The position numbers and the translations under genes were made by a program. The notes under the pieces are model-generated. The model made no database searches. It saw only the letters and a program-made list of their open reading frames with translations, and was not told where the DNA came from. DNA of 64,000 nucleotides from Acidimicrobiia bacterium (GTDB lineage Bacteria; Actinomycetota; Acidimicrobiia; IMCC26256; JAOSJL01): positions 43,016 through 107,015 of the forward strand of contig JAOSJL010000003.1 of NCBI GenBank assembly GCA_027494115.1, read 5' to 3'. Of the stretch, positions 9,636 through 17,521 are shown piece by piece (within the stretch, counting starts at the first letter, position 1; the number at the start of each line of letters is the position of its first letter).

Positions 9636-10841
9636 CGCGGTGCCGGACCGACCGTGCGACGCGCACGCTCCGCGACCCGCACCAGGAACGAGGTGTAGCG
9701 GTCGAGCACCACGGGCCAGCGGTAGCGCGCCTCCACATACGCGCTTCCCGCAGAGCCCATCGCGGCGCGCAGGTCGCCGTCGGCGACGAGTCGCTCGACG
9801 GCGCGATCGAAGGCGCCGAACCCCTCGAACCAGAGGCCTCCTCCCGACGTCGCGCAGTGGCGCCGGGTCGTCGCGCAGGCTCCGTTGACGAGCACCGGTG
9901 TCCCGACGCTCCACGCCTCCAGAACGACGAGCGAGAGCGACTCGTAGGCGGAGGGTGAGACGAGCGCGAGCGCGCCGCGCAGCAGACCCCACTTGGTCGC
10001 CTCATCGACCGGGCCCGCGACGACCACGTCGGGGGTGGGCGGGTGGGCCGTCGACGACCGGCCCGGCGAAGACCAGGGCCAGCGGCCCCGGGTTGCGCTC
10101 CTTCCACGCTGCGAAGAAGCGTGCAAGCATCGACGTGCCCTTCATCTCGGTGACCTTGCCGAGGCAGAGGAGGTAGGGACGGTCGCCGAGGCCTAGCGAC
10201 TCGCGCGCGGCGGCGCCATCGCCGTCGCGGCTCTCCACTCCGATGCCGAGCACGGTCTGGGGAGCCGCGGCGATCGCGGGGAAGAGCCGCTCGGCCAGGA
10301 CACGCTCCTCGTCGGTCCAGAAGACGCGGCCGCCGGCGCCCTCGAAGACGCCGCGGAAGACCGAGAGCCTGATCGGCGGCTCGTCGTGGGTCGCAGGGTG
10401 CAGAACCGACCTGGCTCCGAGGCGCGCCACGCCTTCGACGGTGGGCCAGTAGAGGTACGGATGGAACGTGACCAGGTCGCAGTCGGAGGCCTCCGCTGCA
10501 TCCACCAGGTCCGGGGCGACGGGGCCCTGCATCTCCACCCACTCCCGCGCCTCGGCATCGCCGAGCGCCTCGGGCGCCGGGAAGACCGCACGCGAGAGCC
10601 GGTCGAAGGCGCCGACGTCCTTCGGGCGTGAGCCGAACCGGTGCACCGTGACCCCGTTGACCACCTCCTCGCCAGGCAGGTACTCGTCGGCCCAGGTGAC
10701 CGTGTCGCGAGCGCAGGTGGTGAAGACCTCGACCGACCATCCCGGCACGTCGCGCAGGCGCTCGGCGAGGAGCCGCCCGGCGGTCTCGGCGCCACCGTGT
10801 ATCTCGGGGCCATACCGCGGCAGCACGAAGCCGACCTTCAC
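9632..10841 (-). CDS. GT4-type glycosyltransferase (frameshifted)
   Basis: About 402 residues in the GT-B fold. The N-terminal domain starts VKVGFVLPRYGPEIHGGAE with the Gly-rich loop that contacts the acceptor. The C-terminal domain has LCLGKVTEMKGTSMLARFF, then VSPSAYESLSLVVLEAWSVG, which is the E-x7-E donor-binding motif of GT4 enzymes. The two parts are in different frames, joined at about 10032 in a CCCCC run (GPPAHP to TPDVVVAGPVDEATKWG). The start is GTG 10841, overlapping the stop of the small peptide ORF upstream; its stop at 9632 overlaps the next gene. The sugar specificity is unknown. Confidence 0.82.
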
Positions 10842-10936
10842 GATCTGCTCCGCTCCTGGCCCTTCGGGCCGGGCCGCTCGGGCCACGCTCGGCCGCGGCG
10901 GGTCGGCATGATCCGATTGTCGGCGGCCTCGCTCAC
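10838..10936 (-). CDS. Lone copy of the 92-bp mini-ORF (32-residue Arg/Pro-rich peptide)
   Basis: GTG at 10936 overlaps the stop of the upstream glycosyltransferase (GTGA), and the TGA at 10838 overlaps the GTG start of the downstream one. The peptide begins VSEAADNRIMPTRRGRAWPE and continues RPGPKGQERSRS. It is the same sequence, with a few changes, as each unit of the tandem array at 14249-14801, so it is a dispersed copy inside a coding operon. No known family. Whether the peptide has a function or the unit is only a translational-coupling linker cannot be told from the sequence. Confidence 0.55.
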   Translation of the reverse strand: MSEAADNRIMPTRRGRAWPERPGPKGQERSRS

Positions 10937-12015
10937 GCGCACTCCTCGATCAGGGGGCTGAGCGCGTCCCAGAGACGCTCGCGGGAACGCTCCAACGAGA
11001 AGTCCTCCAACCGCACCCGCCCGTCGGCCACCATCGCCTCACGCAACACAGCATCACCCAGCACACGCCCCACCGCCGCCGCGACCACACCCGGCGACTT
11101 CACATCCAACACCAACCCCGCACCACCCAACGTCTCGGGAACCGCCGCCGCACCGAACGCGACCACCGGAACCCCGTGCGCCATCGCCTCCAACAACGGC
11201 ACACAGAACCCCTCGTGCTCCGACACACACACGAAGACATCCGCACCCCCGGTAGTACGACCCCAGCTCCCCACCGACACCGAACCCGCGAACTCGACCG
11301 CACCCTCCAACCCCAGCTCCGACACGAACCTCCGCAACGCCACCTCGTACACCGCAGACGACGCAGCCCCCACCAGCACCAGCCGCGCATCAGGGTCGTA
11401 CACGCGCCTGTACACCGCCAACGCCTTCACCAGATCATGCTGCGCCTTGTTCGGCGCCAACCGCCCCACGAACAACCAACACGCCCCCGACACACCCGAC
11501 AACCTCTCCAGAACCCCCACATCGAACTCCCCCACCAACCCACCCAGGTCCAACAACACCGGCACCACAGCCGTACGCCCGAACCCCACACCCCGCAGCT
11601 CACCCTCGTTGAACGCCGAATCCGCGATACCCAACACCGCCCGACCCGCCAGAGCAGCAAGCTGCTCCGCCCCCCACTCGAGGTTCTCGGCGACGACGGG
11701 GTCCCACCCCGCGAAGAGCTCGGGTGGAGTGATGTTGTGGTAGTCGACGACGAGCCGCTCCCGGCGGCCGATCACGAAGTCGGCCACCTCCGAGCCGATC
11801 GCGCAGTGGTACACGAGAAGATCGCGCTGGTGGGCACGGAAGCTGGTCCCGTAGGCGCTGTAGTGGTGCGCGTCGCCCTGCATCGAGGGCACCGACTCGT
11901 ATGTGAAGACCTCGGACCTCAGACCGCGCTCGCGCATCAGCTTCTGCACCTCGCGCGCGTGAGCCCCGATCGCCCCGGGCTCCCAGGTCGGGAGGAACTG
12001 GTGGACGCCGATCAT
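10933..12015 (-). CDS. GT4-type glycosyltransferase
   Basis: 360 residues, intact. It begins MIGVHQFLPTWEPGAIGAHA, followed by a GT-B N-terminal domain with VVDYHNITPPELFAGWDP. The C-terminal domain has WLFVGRLAPNKAQHDLVKAL and the donor-site motif VCVSEHEGFCVPLLEAMAHG. Residues around SVSVGSWGRTTGGADVF look scrambled compared with the usual (S/G)YYRGADVF. A missing G near 11275 and an extra G near 11253 would restore GELGSYYRGADVF, so two compensating indels are likely. Its C-terminal half (10945-11664) is about 99% identical to that of the next gene upstream. Starts and stops overlap both neighbours by four bases. Confidence 0.87.
   Translation of the reverse strand: MIGVHQFLPTWEPGAIGAHAREVQKLMRERGLRSEVFTYESVPSMQGDAHHYSAYGTSFRAHQRDLLVYHCAIGSEVADFVIGRRERLVVDYHNITPPELFAGWDPVVAENLEWGAEQLAALAGRAVLGIADSAFNEGELRGVGFGRTAVVPVLLDLGGLVGEFDVGVLERLSGVSGACWLFVGRLAPNKAQHDLVKALAVYRRVYDPDARLVLVGAASSAVYEVALRRFVSELGLEGAVEFAGSVSVGSWGRTTGGADVFVCVSEHEGFCVPLLEAMAHGVPVVAFGAAAVPETLGGAGLVLDVKSPGVVAAAVGRVLGDAVLREAMVADGRVRLEDFSLERSRERLWDALSPLIEECA
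10945..11664. repeat. Duplicated 720-bp segment, copy 1 (C-terminal half of a glycosyltransferase)
   Basis: Aligned without gaps to 12024-12741 except for two missing bases in the second copy, with only a handful of substitutions. The flanking halves of the two genes are merely similar. The segment is strikingly A/C-rich on the plus strand (G/T-rich codons such as GTG, GTT and GGG on the coding strand) compared with its neighbours, which suggests a different origin from the rest of each gene. Confidence 0.9.
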
Positions 12016-13092
12016 GCGCGGTTCTCGATCAATGGGCTGAGCGCGTCCCAGAGACGCTCGCGGGAACGCTCCAACGAGAAGTCCTCCAACCGCACCCGCC
12101 CGTCGGCCACCATCGCCTCACGCAACACAGCATCACCCAGCACACGCCCCACCGCCGCCGCGACCACACCCGGCGACTTCACATCCAACACCAACCCCGC
12201 ACCACCCAACGTCTCGGGAACCGCCGCCGCACCGAACGCGACCACCGGAACCCCGTGCACCATCGCCTCCAACAACGGCACACAGAACCCCTCGTGCTCC
12301 GACACGCACACGAAGACATCCGCACCCCGGTAGTACGACCCCAGCTCCCCGCCGACACCGAACCCGCGAACTCGACCGCACCCTCCAACCCCAGCTCCGA
12401 CACGAACCTCCGCAACGCCACCTCGTACACCGCAGACGACGCAGCCCCCACCAGCACCAGCCGCGCATCAGGGTCGTACACGCGCCTGTACACCGCCAAC
12501 GCCTTCACCAGATCATGCTGCGCCTTGTTCGGCGCCAACCGCCCCACAAACAACCAACACGCCCCCGACACACCCGACAACCTCTCCAGAACCCCCACAT
12601 CGAACTCCCCACCAGCCCACCCAGGTCCAACAACACCGGCACCACAGCCGTACGCCCGAACCCCACACCCCGCAGCTCACCCTCGTTGAACGCCGAATCC
12701 GCGATACCCAACACCGCCCGACCCGCCAGAGCAGCAAGCTGGCGGCGACCGGCCGCCAAGAGCACCGACACCTCCGGCTGCCACGCCTCGAAGTACTCGG
12801 GCGGCGTCACGTTGTGATAGTCGACGATCAGCGGCTCGGGCCGGTGCAGCACCACGTCGCCGAGCGCGCCCCCGATCGAGGCGTGGTAAAGCAGCCACGT
12901 GGGTTCGCCGTCGCGTGCTCCGGTGAGCTCGGAGTAGTGCCGTGCCCGACCCTTCAGCTCGGGGTCGACCTCGCCCACATAGATCTCCGAGGTGATCCCG
13001 GCGGCCACCAGGGCCTCTTGGACGCGCAGCGTGTGCCCGCCGATCGCGTCCCGAGGCGCGAGGCGTGGCAGGAGCTGGTGGACCGCCGTCAC
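12012..13092 (-). CDS. GT4-type glycosyltransferase, paralogue of the previous gene (two or more frameshifts)
   Basis: About 359 residues when joined. The N-terminal half (VTAVHQLLPRLAPRDAIGGH; VVD/IVDYHNVTPPEYFEAW) is similar to, but clearly different from, the neighbour. The C-terminal half is almost identical at the DNA level. Compared with that copy, one C is missing at about 12607 (CCCCC to CCCC, within GLVGEFDVGVL) and one at about 12330 (within GGADVFVC). Both shifts disappear if the bases are restored. GTG 13092 overlaps the stop of the methyltransferase; the stop at 12012 overlaps the next start (ATGA). It may be an intact gene with sequencing errors or a pseudogene kept by gene conversion. 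Confidence 0.78.
12024..12741. repeat. Duplicated segment, copy 2
   Basis: Partner of 10945-11664, in direct orientation and offset by 1079 bases at the left end and 1077 at the right, showing exactly two net one-base deletions. The right border is sharp: both copies read CAGCAAGCTG and then diverge. The left border lies at the two stop codons. Confidence 0.9.
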
Positions 13093-14177
13093 GCGGTCGC
13101 GACGCGAGGGAGCCTGGCCGTGACCGCGAAGGTCTCGGGGCCGAGCAGCAGCTCCCCGATCCGGCGGAAGTTGGCGTCGGAAGCGGCATCCGGGACGGCG
13201 TCGAAGGCCGGCGCCGCCCCCAGCCGGCTCTCCGCACTCTCGAAGCCGTGCGTGGTGAGCAGCCACTCCCACGTCTCGGGGTGCAGCGGATGGCCGGGCG
13301 CCAGGTCGGCCGCGATGGGGGTGCGCGATCGCGCCCAGTGTCCCGGGTGGACTCCGAGCACCAGCACCGGCGCTCCCGCAGTCAGGGCGCCTGCGGCGAG
13401 CCGCGCGATCTCGTCGAGATCTCCGAGAGGGAGACGGTCAACACACCCGCTCAGCACGAGCCCCCCGAGCGACCCCTGCGGCAGCGCTCTCAGATGCGCG
13501 AGCGCCTCCACCGCGCGGACCTCGACCCTCAGCTCGTCGGCACGGGCCGCCGCGTCGTCGCGCGGATCGACCGCGTAGATGTCGACCCCGATCTCAGCCA
13601 GACGCGCAGCGAGCCGGCCGTCGCCGCACTCCGCGTGCAGGACCCGCCCCGAAGCGCCGCCGAGAAGGCTCTCCGCGAGCGGCACCCACTGCGAGGTGTC
13701 GAGATCGGCTTCTAGGGGCGCGGCCAACTGGCGCACCCGCGGGTCGAGGGCCGGAGATCGCGCCTCCAGGGCACTGACGCGGCTTCCGAGCAGCCGTACG
13801 GAGCGCACCAGCGTCACCCCGAACGCGCTCACCTGGCGCACGACGTGCTCCACGTAGAACGCGAGGAGCTTCCGCAGGATCCGGCGTAGGAAGGAGACCC
13901 CGGGGAAGCGCGAGTCGGTCGGGCCGACGGGATCGACGAACGCTGCCCGTTCGGCGCGCTCGAGGGTCGGTTCGAATCCCGTGCCTACGGCGCCGGGTGG
14001 CGCAACCGACTCGAAGACGCGGTCGAGGTCGCGTTCTAGGTCGGCCGGTAGGTCGCCGGAGCGCCGGCGTTCGCGGACCTCGCGCTCGATCTCCGCCATG
14101 AGCGTCGCTGCATCGGGTCGCGCATCGGGCCGCGCCGAGGCGGGGGACGTGCTCGAATCGCGCACGCGGGTGAACAT
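13089..14177 (-). CDS. SAM-dependent methyltransferase-like protein with a helical N-terminal region
   Basis: 362 residues. The first 150 are rich in charged helices (EIEREVRERRRSGDLPADLE; SVRLLGSRVSALEARSPALD). The C-terminal part is a class I methyltransferase fold: GRVLHAECGDGRLAARLAE is the SAM-binding Gly-rich motif I, followed by VDIYAVDPRDDAA and a later GGLVLSGCVDRLPLGDLDEI. Such proteins open many actinobacterial glycan clusters, where they methylate sugars or cap chains. This is the first gene of the minus-strand unit; 70 bases separate it from the divergent 92-bp array. No acceptor can be predicted. Confidence 0.72.
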   Translation of the reverse strand: MFTRVRDSSTSPASARPDARPDAATLMAEIEREVRERRRSGDLPADLERDLDRVFESVAPPGAVGTGFEPTLERAERAAFVDPVGPTDSRFPGVSFLRRILRKLLAFYVEHVVRQVSAFGVTLVRSVRLLGSRVSALEARSPALDPRVRQLAAPLEADLDTSQWVPLAESLLGGASGRVLHAECGDGRLAARLAEIGVDIYAVDPRDDAAARADELRVEVRAVEALAHLRALPQGSLGGLVLSGCVDRLPLGDLDEIARLAAGALTAGAPVLVLGVHPGHWARSRTPIAADLAPGHPLHPETWEWLLTTHGFESAESRLGAAPAFDAVPDAASDANFRRIGELLLGPETFAVTARLPRVATA

Positions 14178-14248
14178 AGTCGAGCAGGTCGCCCAGCGGA
14201 GTCAGGACGGAGCCGGCCCCTTCTCCCGGCCGGTATAGTCCGGGCGAC
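14178..14248. promoter_or_regulatory. Divergent intergenic region between the two polysaccharide units
   Basis: Only about 70 bases separate the methyltransferase start (minus) from the first repeat ATG (plus), so promoters for both units should lie here or inside the neighbours. The sequence GGTATAGTCCGGGCGAC just before 14249 contains a TATAGT that could serve as a -10 element for the plus strand. This is weak, by-eye evidence. Confidence 0.3.
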
Positions 14249-14344
14249 ATGAGCGAGGCCGCCGACACTCGGACGATGCCGACGCGCCGCGGCCGAGCGT
14301 GGCCCGAGCGGCCCGGCCCGAAGGGCCAGGAGCGGGGATCATGA
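14249..14344 (+). CDS. Repeat mini-ORF 1 (31 residues)
   Basis: ATG to TGA encodes a basic Arg/Pro/Gly-rich peptide beginning MSEAADTRTMPTRRGRAWPE and ending GPKGQERGS. The TGA overlaps the ATG of the next unit. No family is recognised. Translation is plausible from context but unproven. Confidence 0.45.
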   Translation: MSEAADTRTMPTRRGRAWPERPGPKGQERGS

Positions 14345-14436
14345 GCGAGGCCGCCGACACTCGGACGATGCCGACGCGCCGCGGCCGAGCGTGGCCCGAG
14401 CGGCCCGGCCCGAAGGGCCAGGAGCGGGGATCATGA
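14341..14436 (+). CDS. Repeat mini-ORF 2 (31 residues)
   Basis: Same peptide as unit 1. It is preceded by GGAGCGGGGATC and overlaps the unit on each side by four bases. Confidence 0.45.
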   Translation: MSEAADTRTMPTRRGRAWPERPGPKGQERGS

Positions 14437-14528
14437 GCGAGGCCGCCGACACTCGGACGATGCCGACGCGCCGCGGCCGAGCGTGGCCCGAGCGGCCCGG
14501 CCCGAAGGGCCAGGAGCGGGGAACATGA
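14433..14528 (+). CDS. Repeat mini-ORF 3 (31 residues)
   Basis: Same peptide except for the last residue, which becomes Thr because this unit ends GGAACATGA rather than GGATCATGA. Confidence 0.45.
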   Translation: MSEAADTRTMPTRRGRAWPERPGPKGQERGT

Positions 14529-14620
14529 GCGAGGCCGCCGACACTCGGACGATGCCGACGCGCCGCGGCCGAGCGTGGCCCGAGCGGCCCGGCCCGAAGG
14601 GCCAGGAGCGGGGAACATGA
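14525..14620 (+). CDS. Repeat mini-ORF 4 (31 residues)
   Basis: Same peptide with a terminal Thr; coupled by ATGA on both sides. Confidence 0.45.
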   Translation: MSEAADTRTMPTRRGRAWPERPGPKGQERGT

Positions 14621-14805
14621 GCGAGGCCGCCGACACTCGGACGATGCCGACGCGCCGCGGCCGAGCGTGGCCCGAGCGGCCCGGCCCGAAGGGCCAGGAG
14701 CGGGGGAACATGAGCGAGGCCGCCGACACTCGGACGATGCCGACGCGCCGCGGCCGAGCGTGGCCCGAGCGGCCCGGCCCGAAGGGCCAGGAGCGGGGAT
14801 CATGA
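14617..14805 (+). CDS. Repeat mini-ORF 5+6 fused (62 residues)
   Basis: One extra G at about 14706 makes the fifth unit 93 bases long, so its frame reads straight through the sixth unit. The TGA at 14803-14805 overlaps the ATG of the coiled-coil gene at 14802. The extra G lies in a G run and may be a sequencing error; without it there would be two separate 31-residue ORFs. Confidence 0.4.
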   Translation: MSEAADTRTMPTRRGRAWPERPGPKGQERGNMSEAADTRTMPTRRGRAWPERPGPKGQERGS

Positions 14806-15065
14806 GCGAGGCTGCCGACACGCCGGCCGGCGGCGGATCGTTCGTCCGCCGGGCGGCGCGAACCGTCGCCCGCCCCGTCACCGACCCGATGACCCGTCGC
14901 TTCGACGACATGGAGCGCCGGATCGACGAGCTGACGCGGGCCGTATGCGAGGTCCGCGATCGCGTCGAGGCCGACCTGGCATCGATCGTCGAGCTCTCCC
15001 TCGAGCTCCAGCGCACCGCCGACACCCTGGCCGAGGCGGCGCGGCCCGACGATCCGACCGGGTGA
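14802..15065 (+). CDS. Small coiled-coil protein upstream of a glycosyltransferase
   Basis: 87 residues: a short Gly-rich head (MSEAADTPAGGGSFV), a basic motif RRAARTVARPVTDPMTRRFD, then a heptad-like helix (MERRIDELTRAVCEVRDRVE). The first 20 bases are nearly identical to the start of the 92-bp unit. Its basic RPVT..(M/L)(T/D)RRF motif recurs in the protein at 24157, so the two form a small family. The stop at 15065 overlaps the GTG of the two-domain glycosyltransferase. A role as a membrane-near scaffold for the polysaccharide machinery is only a guess. Confidence 0.65.
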   Translation: MSEAADTPAGGGSFVRRAARTVARPVTDPMTRRFDDMERRIDELTRAVCEVRDRVEADLASIVELSLELQRTADTLAEAARPDDPTG

Positions 15066-17514
15066 CCGAGTCAGGCGTCGGGCACCGCCTCGTCCTCGAT
15101 GTCCAGGCCCTTCAGAGCCCCCACCACGCCGAGCGCGGGATCGGGCGCTACGTGGCCGAGCACGCAGCCTCTCTCCTCGCCGCGGGCGCGCCCGTGTCGG
15201 CTCTGGTCCTCGACCCCCTGCTGCCGGTACCGATGGCCGACGTAGCCGGGCTCGCCGACTCGGGGCTCTTCGCGTGGAACACGCCGGAGGTCGTGCGCGC
15301 CGCCTCGCACGACGGCCCGGTCGCCTACCACGTGATGTCGCCGTTCGAGGACGCCCGGCCCGTCGACGGCGTCGTGACACCTCACGGCGTGCTCGGAGCC
15401 GACGCACTGGTCGTGACCCTCTACGACGCGATCCCGTTCGTGATGGCGGCCGAGTACCAGCGCGGGTGGTGGTCTCGGCAATTCCTGCGCCGCCGGGCCA
15501 GGCTCGTCGCCACCGCCGACCTCGTCCTCGCGATCTCCGAGAGCACCGCTCGCGACGCCGTGGAGGTTCTGGGCGTCGAGTGCTCGCGCGTAAGGGTGAT
15601 CGGCGGTGCCGCGGCGTCGTTCTTCCGCGCAGAGGAGCCCGGCGACGGCACCGACGAGATCCTCGCAGCGTCGATACCGGCGCTGCACCGCCCGTTCGTG
15701 ATGAGCGTCTCCGGCGACGATCCCCGCAAGGACCCTGAGACGCTCATCGACGCGTTCGCCCTGATGCCTCGCGACCTGCGCCGCGAGCACCAGCTCGTGA
15801 TCGCGTGCACGCTCACACCCGAGGCGGCGGGCAAGTGGCGGCGGCACGCCCACGACCGCGGTCTGGGTGAGGACGACGTCGTCCTCACCGGCTACGTCTC
15901 CGATGCCGCACTGCGCGCGCTCTACCGGAGAACCTCCCTCTTCGCGTTCACGTCGAGGTACGAGGGGTTCGGCCTACCGGTGCTCGAAGCGGCGCGGTGC
16001 GGCGCTCCGGTGATCACTGCGTCATCGTCGTCTCTACCCGAGATCCTCGACTGCCCCGAATCGACATTCCCGCCCGGAGCCCCCGACGAGTGCGCTGCTC
16101 TCATGGAGGCAGCTCTCCAAGGCGACGCCCTGCGCGCAGTGCTGCGTGAGGCCGGAGAACGGGCGGCGGCGCGTCACACATGGGCGGCAGTAGCCGACCG
16201 GACCATCAGCGCGCTGTCGTCGCTCGACCCGGGCACCTCGCCCGCCGCCGCAGCCCTGCAGCGTCGCCGCCGCGGCAGGATCGAACTCCGACGCGTCGCT
16301 CTGGTGGGGCCGTTCCCGCCCGCCCGCTCCGGTGTCGCCGACTACAACAGCCGCGTCGCTGCCGCTCTGGCGGCCGGCACGGACCTGACCGCCTTCTCCG
16401 AGGAGCCTCCTACGCGCGCAACGCCGGCCGAGGGTTTCCGCCGCCTCCCCGCAGGCGCTCTCGGTAGGACGTTCAGCCCGGCGGCGTTCGACCACCTCCT
16501 CTACGTGCTCGGCAACAGCCACCATCACCGGCGCACGTTCGCGCTCGCGTTACGGTACCCGGGAGTCGTGTGGCTCCACGACGCATCGCTCGCTGGGCTG
16601 TACCTCACCGCTGCGGGCCTCTACCTCCCCGGCATCGACCCCGAGACGATCGACTTCGACGGCGCACGCGTCGAGATGCGCTCCGCCGTCGAGCGCAACG
16701 CCGGGCCCGACGCGGCCGACCTCGGCGAGGATTGGTGGCGACCGGAAGCGTACGTGCGCGCCGGCCTGACGATGACCGAGGAGGTGCTGCGCGGGGCCCG
16801 AGCCGTAATAGTCAGCACGGAGTCCGCGCGCGACCTCGTCGCACCGTGCGTCCCCGACGGCGTCCCCCTGACAGTGATTCCGCTCTCCTCACCACCGTCC
16901 GAGCGGGAGGTGAGCATCGACGACGGCGGCCCACCATGGATCGTGAGCGTGGGCGTCGTCTCCTCCGCCAAACGTGTCGACGATCTCCTGCGCGCGGTCG
17001 CCGTGGCAGCCGGCGGAGCCCCCCTGCGGCTGGCGCTCGTCGGCGACGTCGACCCCGACTACGCGTCGTCGCTGTTGCGGCTTGCAGACGACCTGGGCCT
17101 CGGCGACTCGGTCGTCGTCACGGGTTTCGTCGCCGACTCCGAGTACCGGCGCTGGATGCGCGCGCATCGCTAGTCGTCCAGCTGCGCCGGCAGTCCCACG
17201 GTGAGGGCTCAGCGGCGATCGCCGACGCCCTCGCCGCCGGCCGGCCCGTCCTCACGAGCATCGCCTCCGCGGCGGAGCTTCCCGCGGGGGTCGTCGAGCA
17301 GGTCCCGCACGACATCGGCGCCGGCGCGCTCGGCGACCGGATCAAGTCGCTCCTCGGCGACCCGGACCACCTCGACCACCTCGGCGAGGCAGCACTGCGC
17401 CACGCCGGGGCGCGGACGTTCGCCGACGTAGCCGCCGAAGTGCTCGAAGTGCTCGAAGTGCTGCGCGCGGCCGGTCACCCCGCGTTCCCCGCTCCCATCG
17501 CCGCCCTAAGGTGA
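15062..17514 (+). CDS. Two-domain (GT4-GT4) glycosyltransferase, frameshifted near the end
   Basis: About 817 residues. The first GT-B module runs from about residue 8 (RLVLDVQALQSPHHAERGIG, the mannosyltransferase-like QALQ...RGIGRY start) and includes FVMSVSGDDPRKDPETLIDA and the donor motif FAFTSRYEGFGLPVLEAARC. The second module begins around RRVALVGPFPPARSGVADYN, with WIVSVGVVSSAKRVDDLLRA. The frame breaks at about 17168 (RWMRA), where one base over it continues ASLVVQLRRQSHGEGSAAIA and ends at 17514. Two fused GT4 units usually add two sugars in sequence to a chain such as an O-antigen-type polymannan. Start GTG 15062 overlaps the upstream stop. Confidence 0.85.
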
Positions 17515-17521
17515 GCACCCG

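Larger units (their letters stand above)
14249..14801 (+). repeat. Six tandem copies of a 92-bp unit, each a coupled mini-ORF
   Basis: Units start at 14249, 14341, 14433, 14525, 14617 and 14710 (the fifth is 93 bases), followed by a partial seventh at 14802 that becomes the start of a real gene. Copies are essentially identical apart from GGATC or GGAAC just before each ATG. Each unit carries GGAGCGGGG about 3-10 bases before the next ATG, a good Shine-Dalgarno position. Each also contains an inverted pair GGCCC-GAA-GGGCC. Each stop codon overlaps the following start as ATGA. An isolated copy in the opposite orientation lies at 10838-10936. There are no unique spacers, so it is not a CRISPR array. 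Confidence 0.92.

Noticed and set aside
12012..13092. Certain pseudogene call for the second paired glycosyltransferase
   Set aside because: Both shifts are single C losses in C runs, matching the error pattern in essential genes elsewhere in the window, so a sequencing cause is at least as likely.
14249..14801. CRISPR array
   Set aside because: The 92-bp units are contiguous with no unique spacers, and no cas genes are present.
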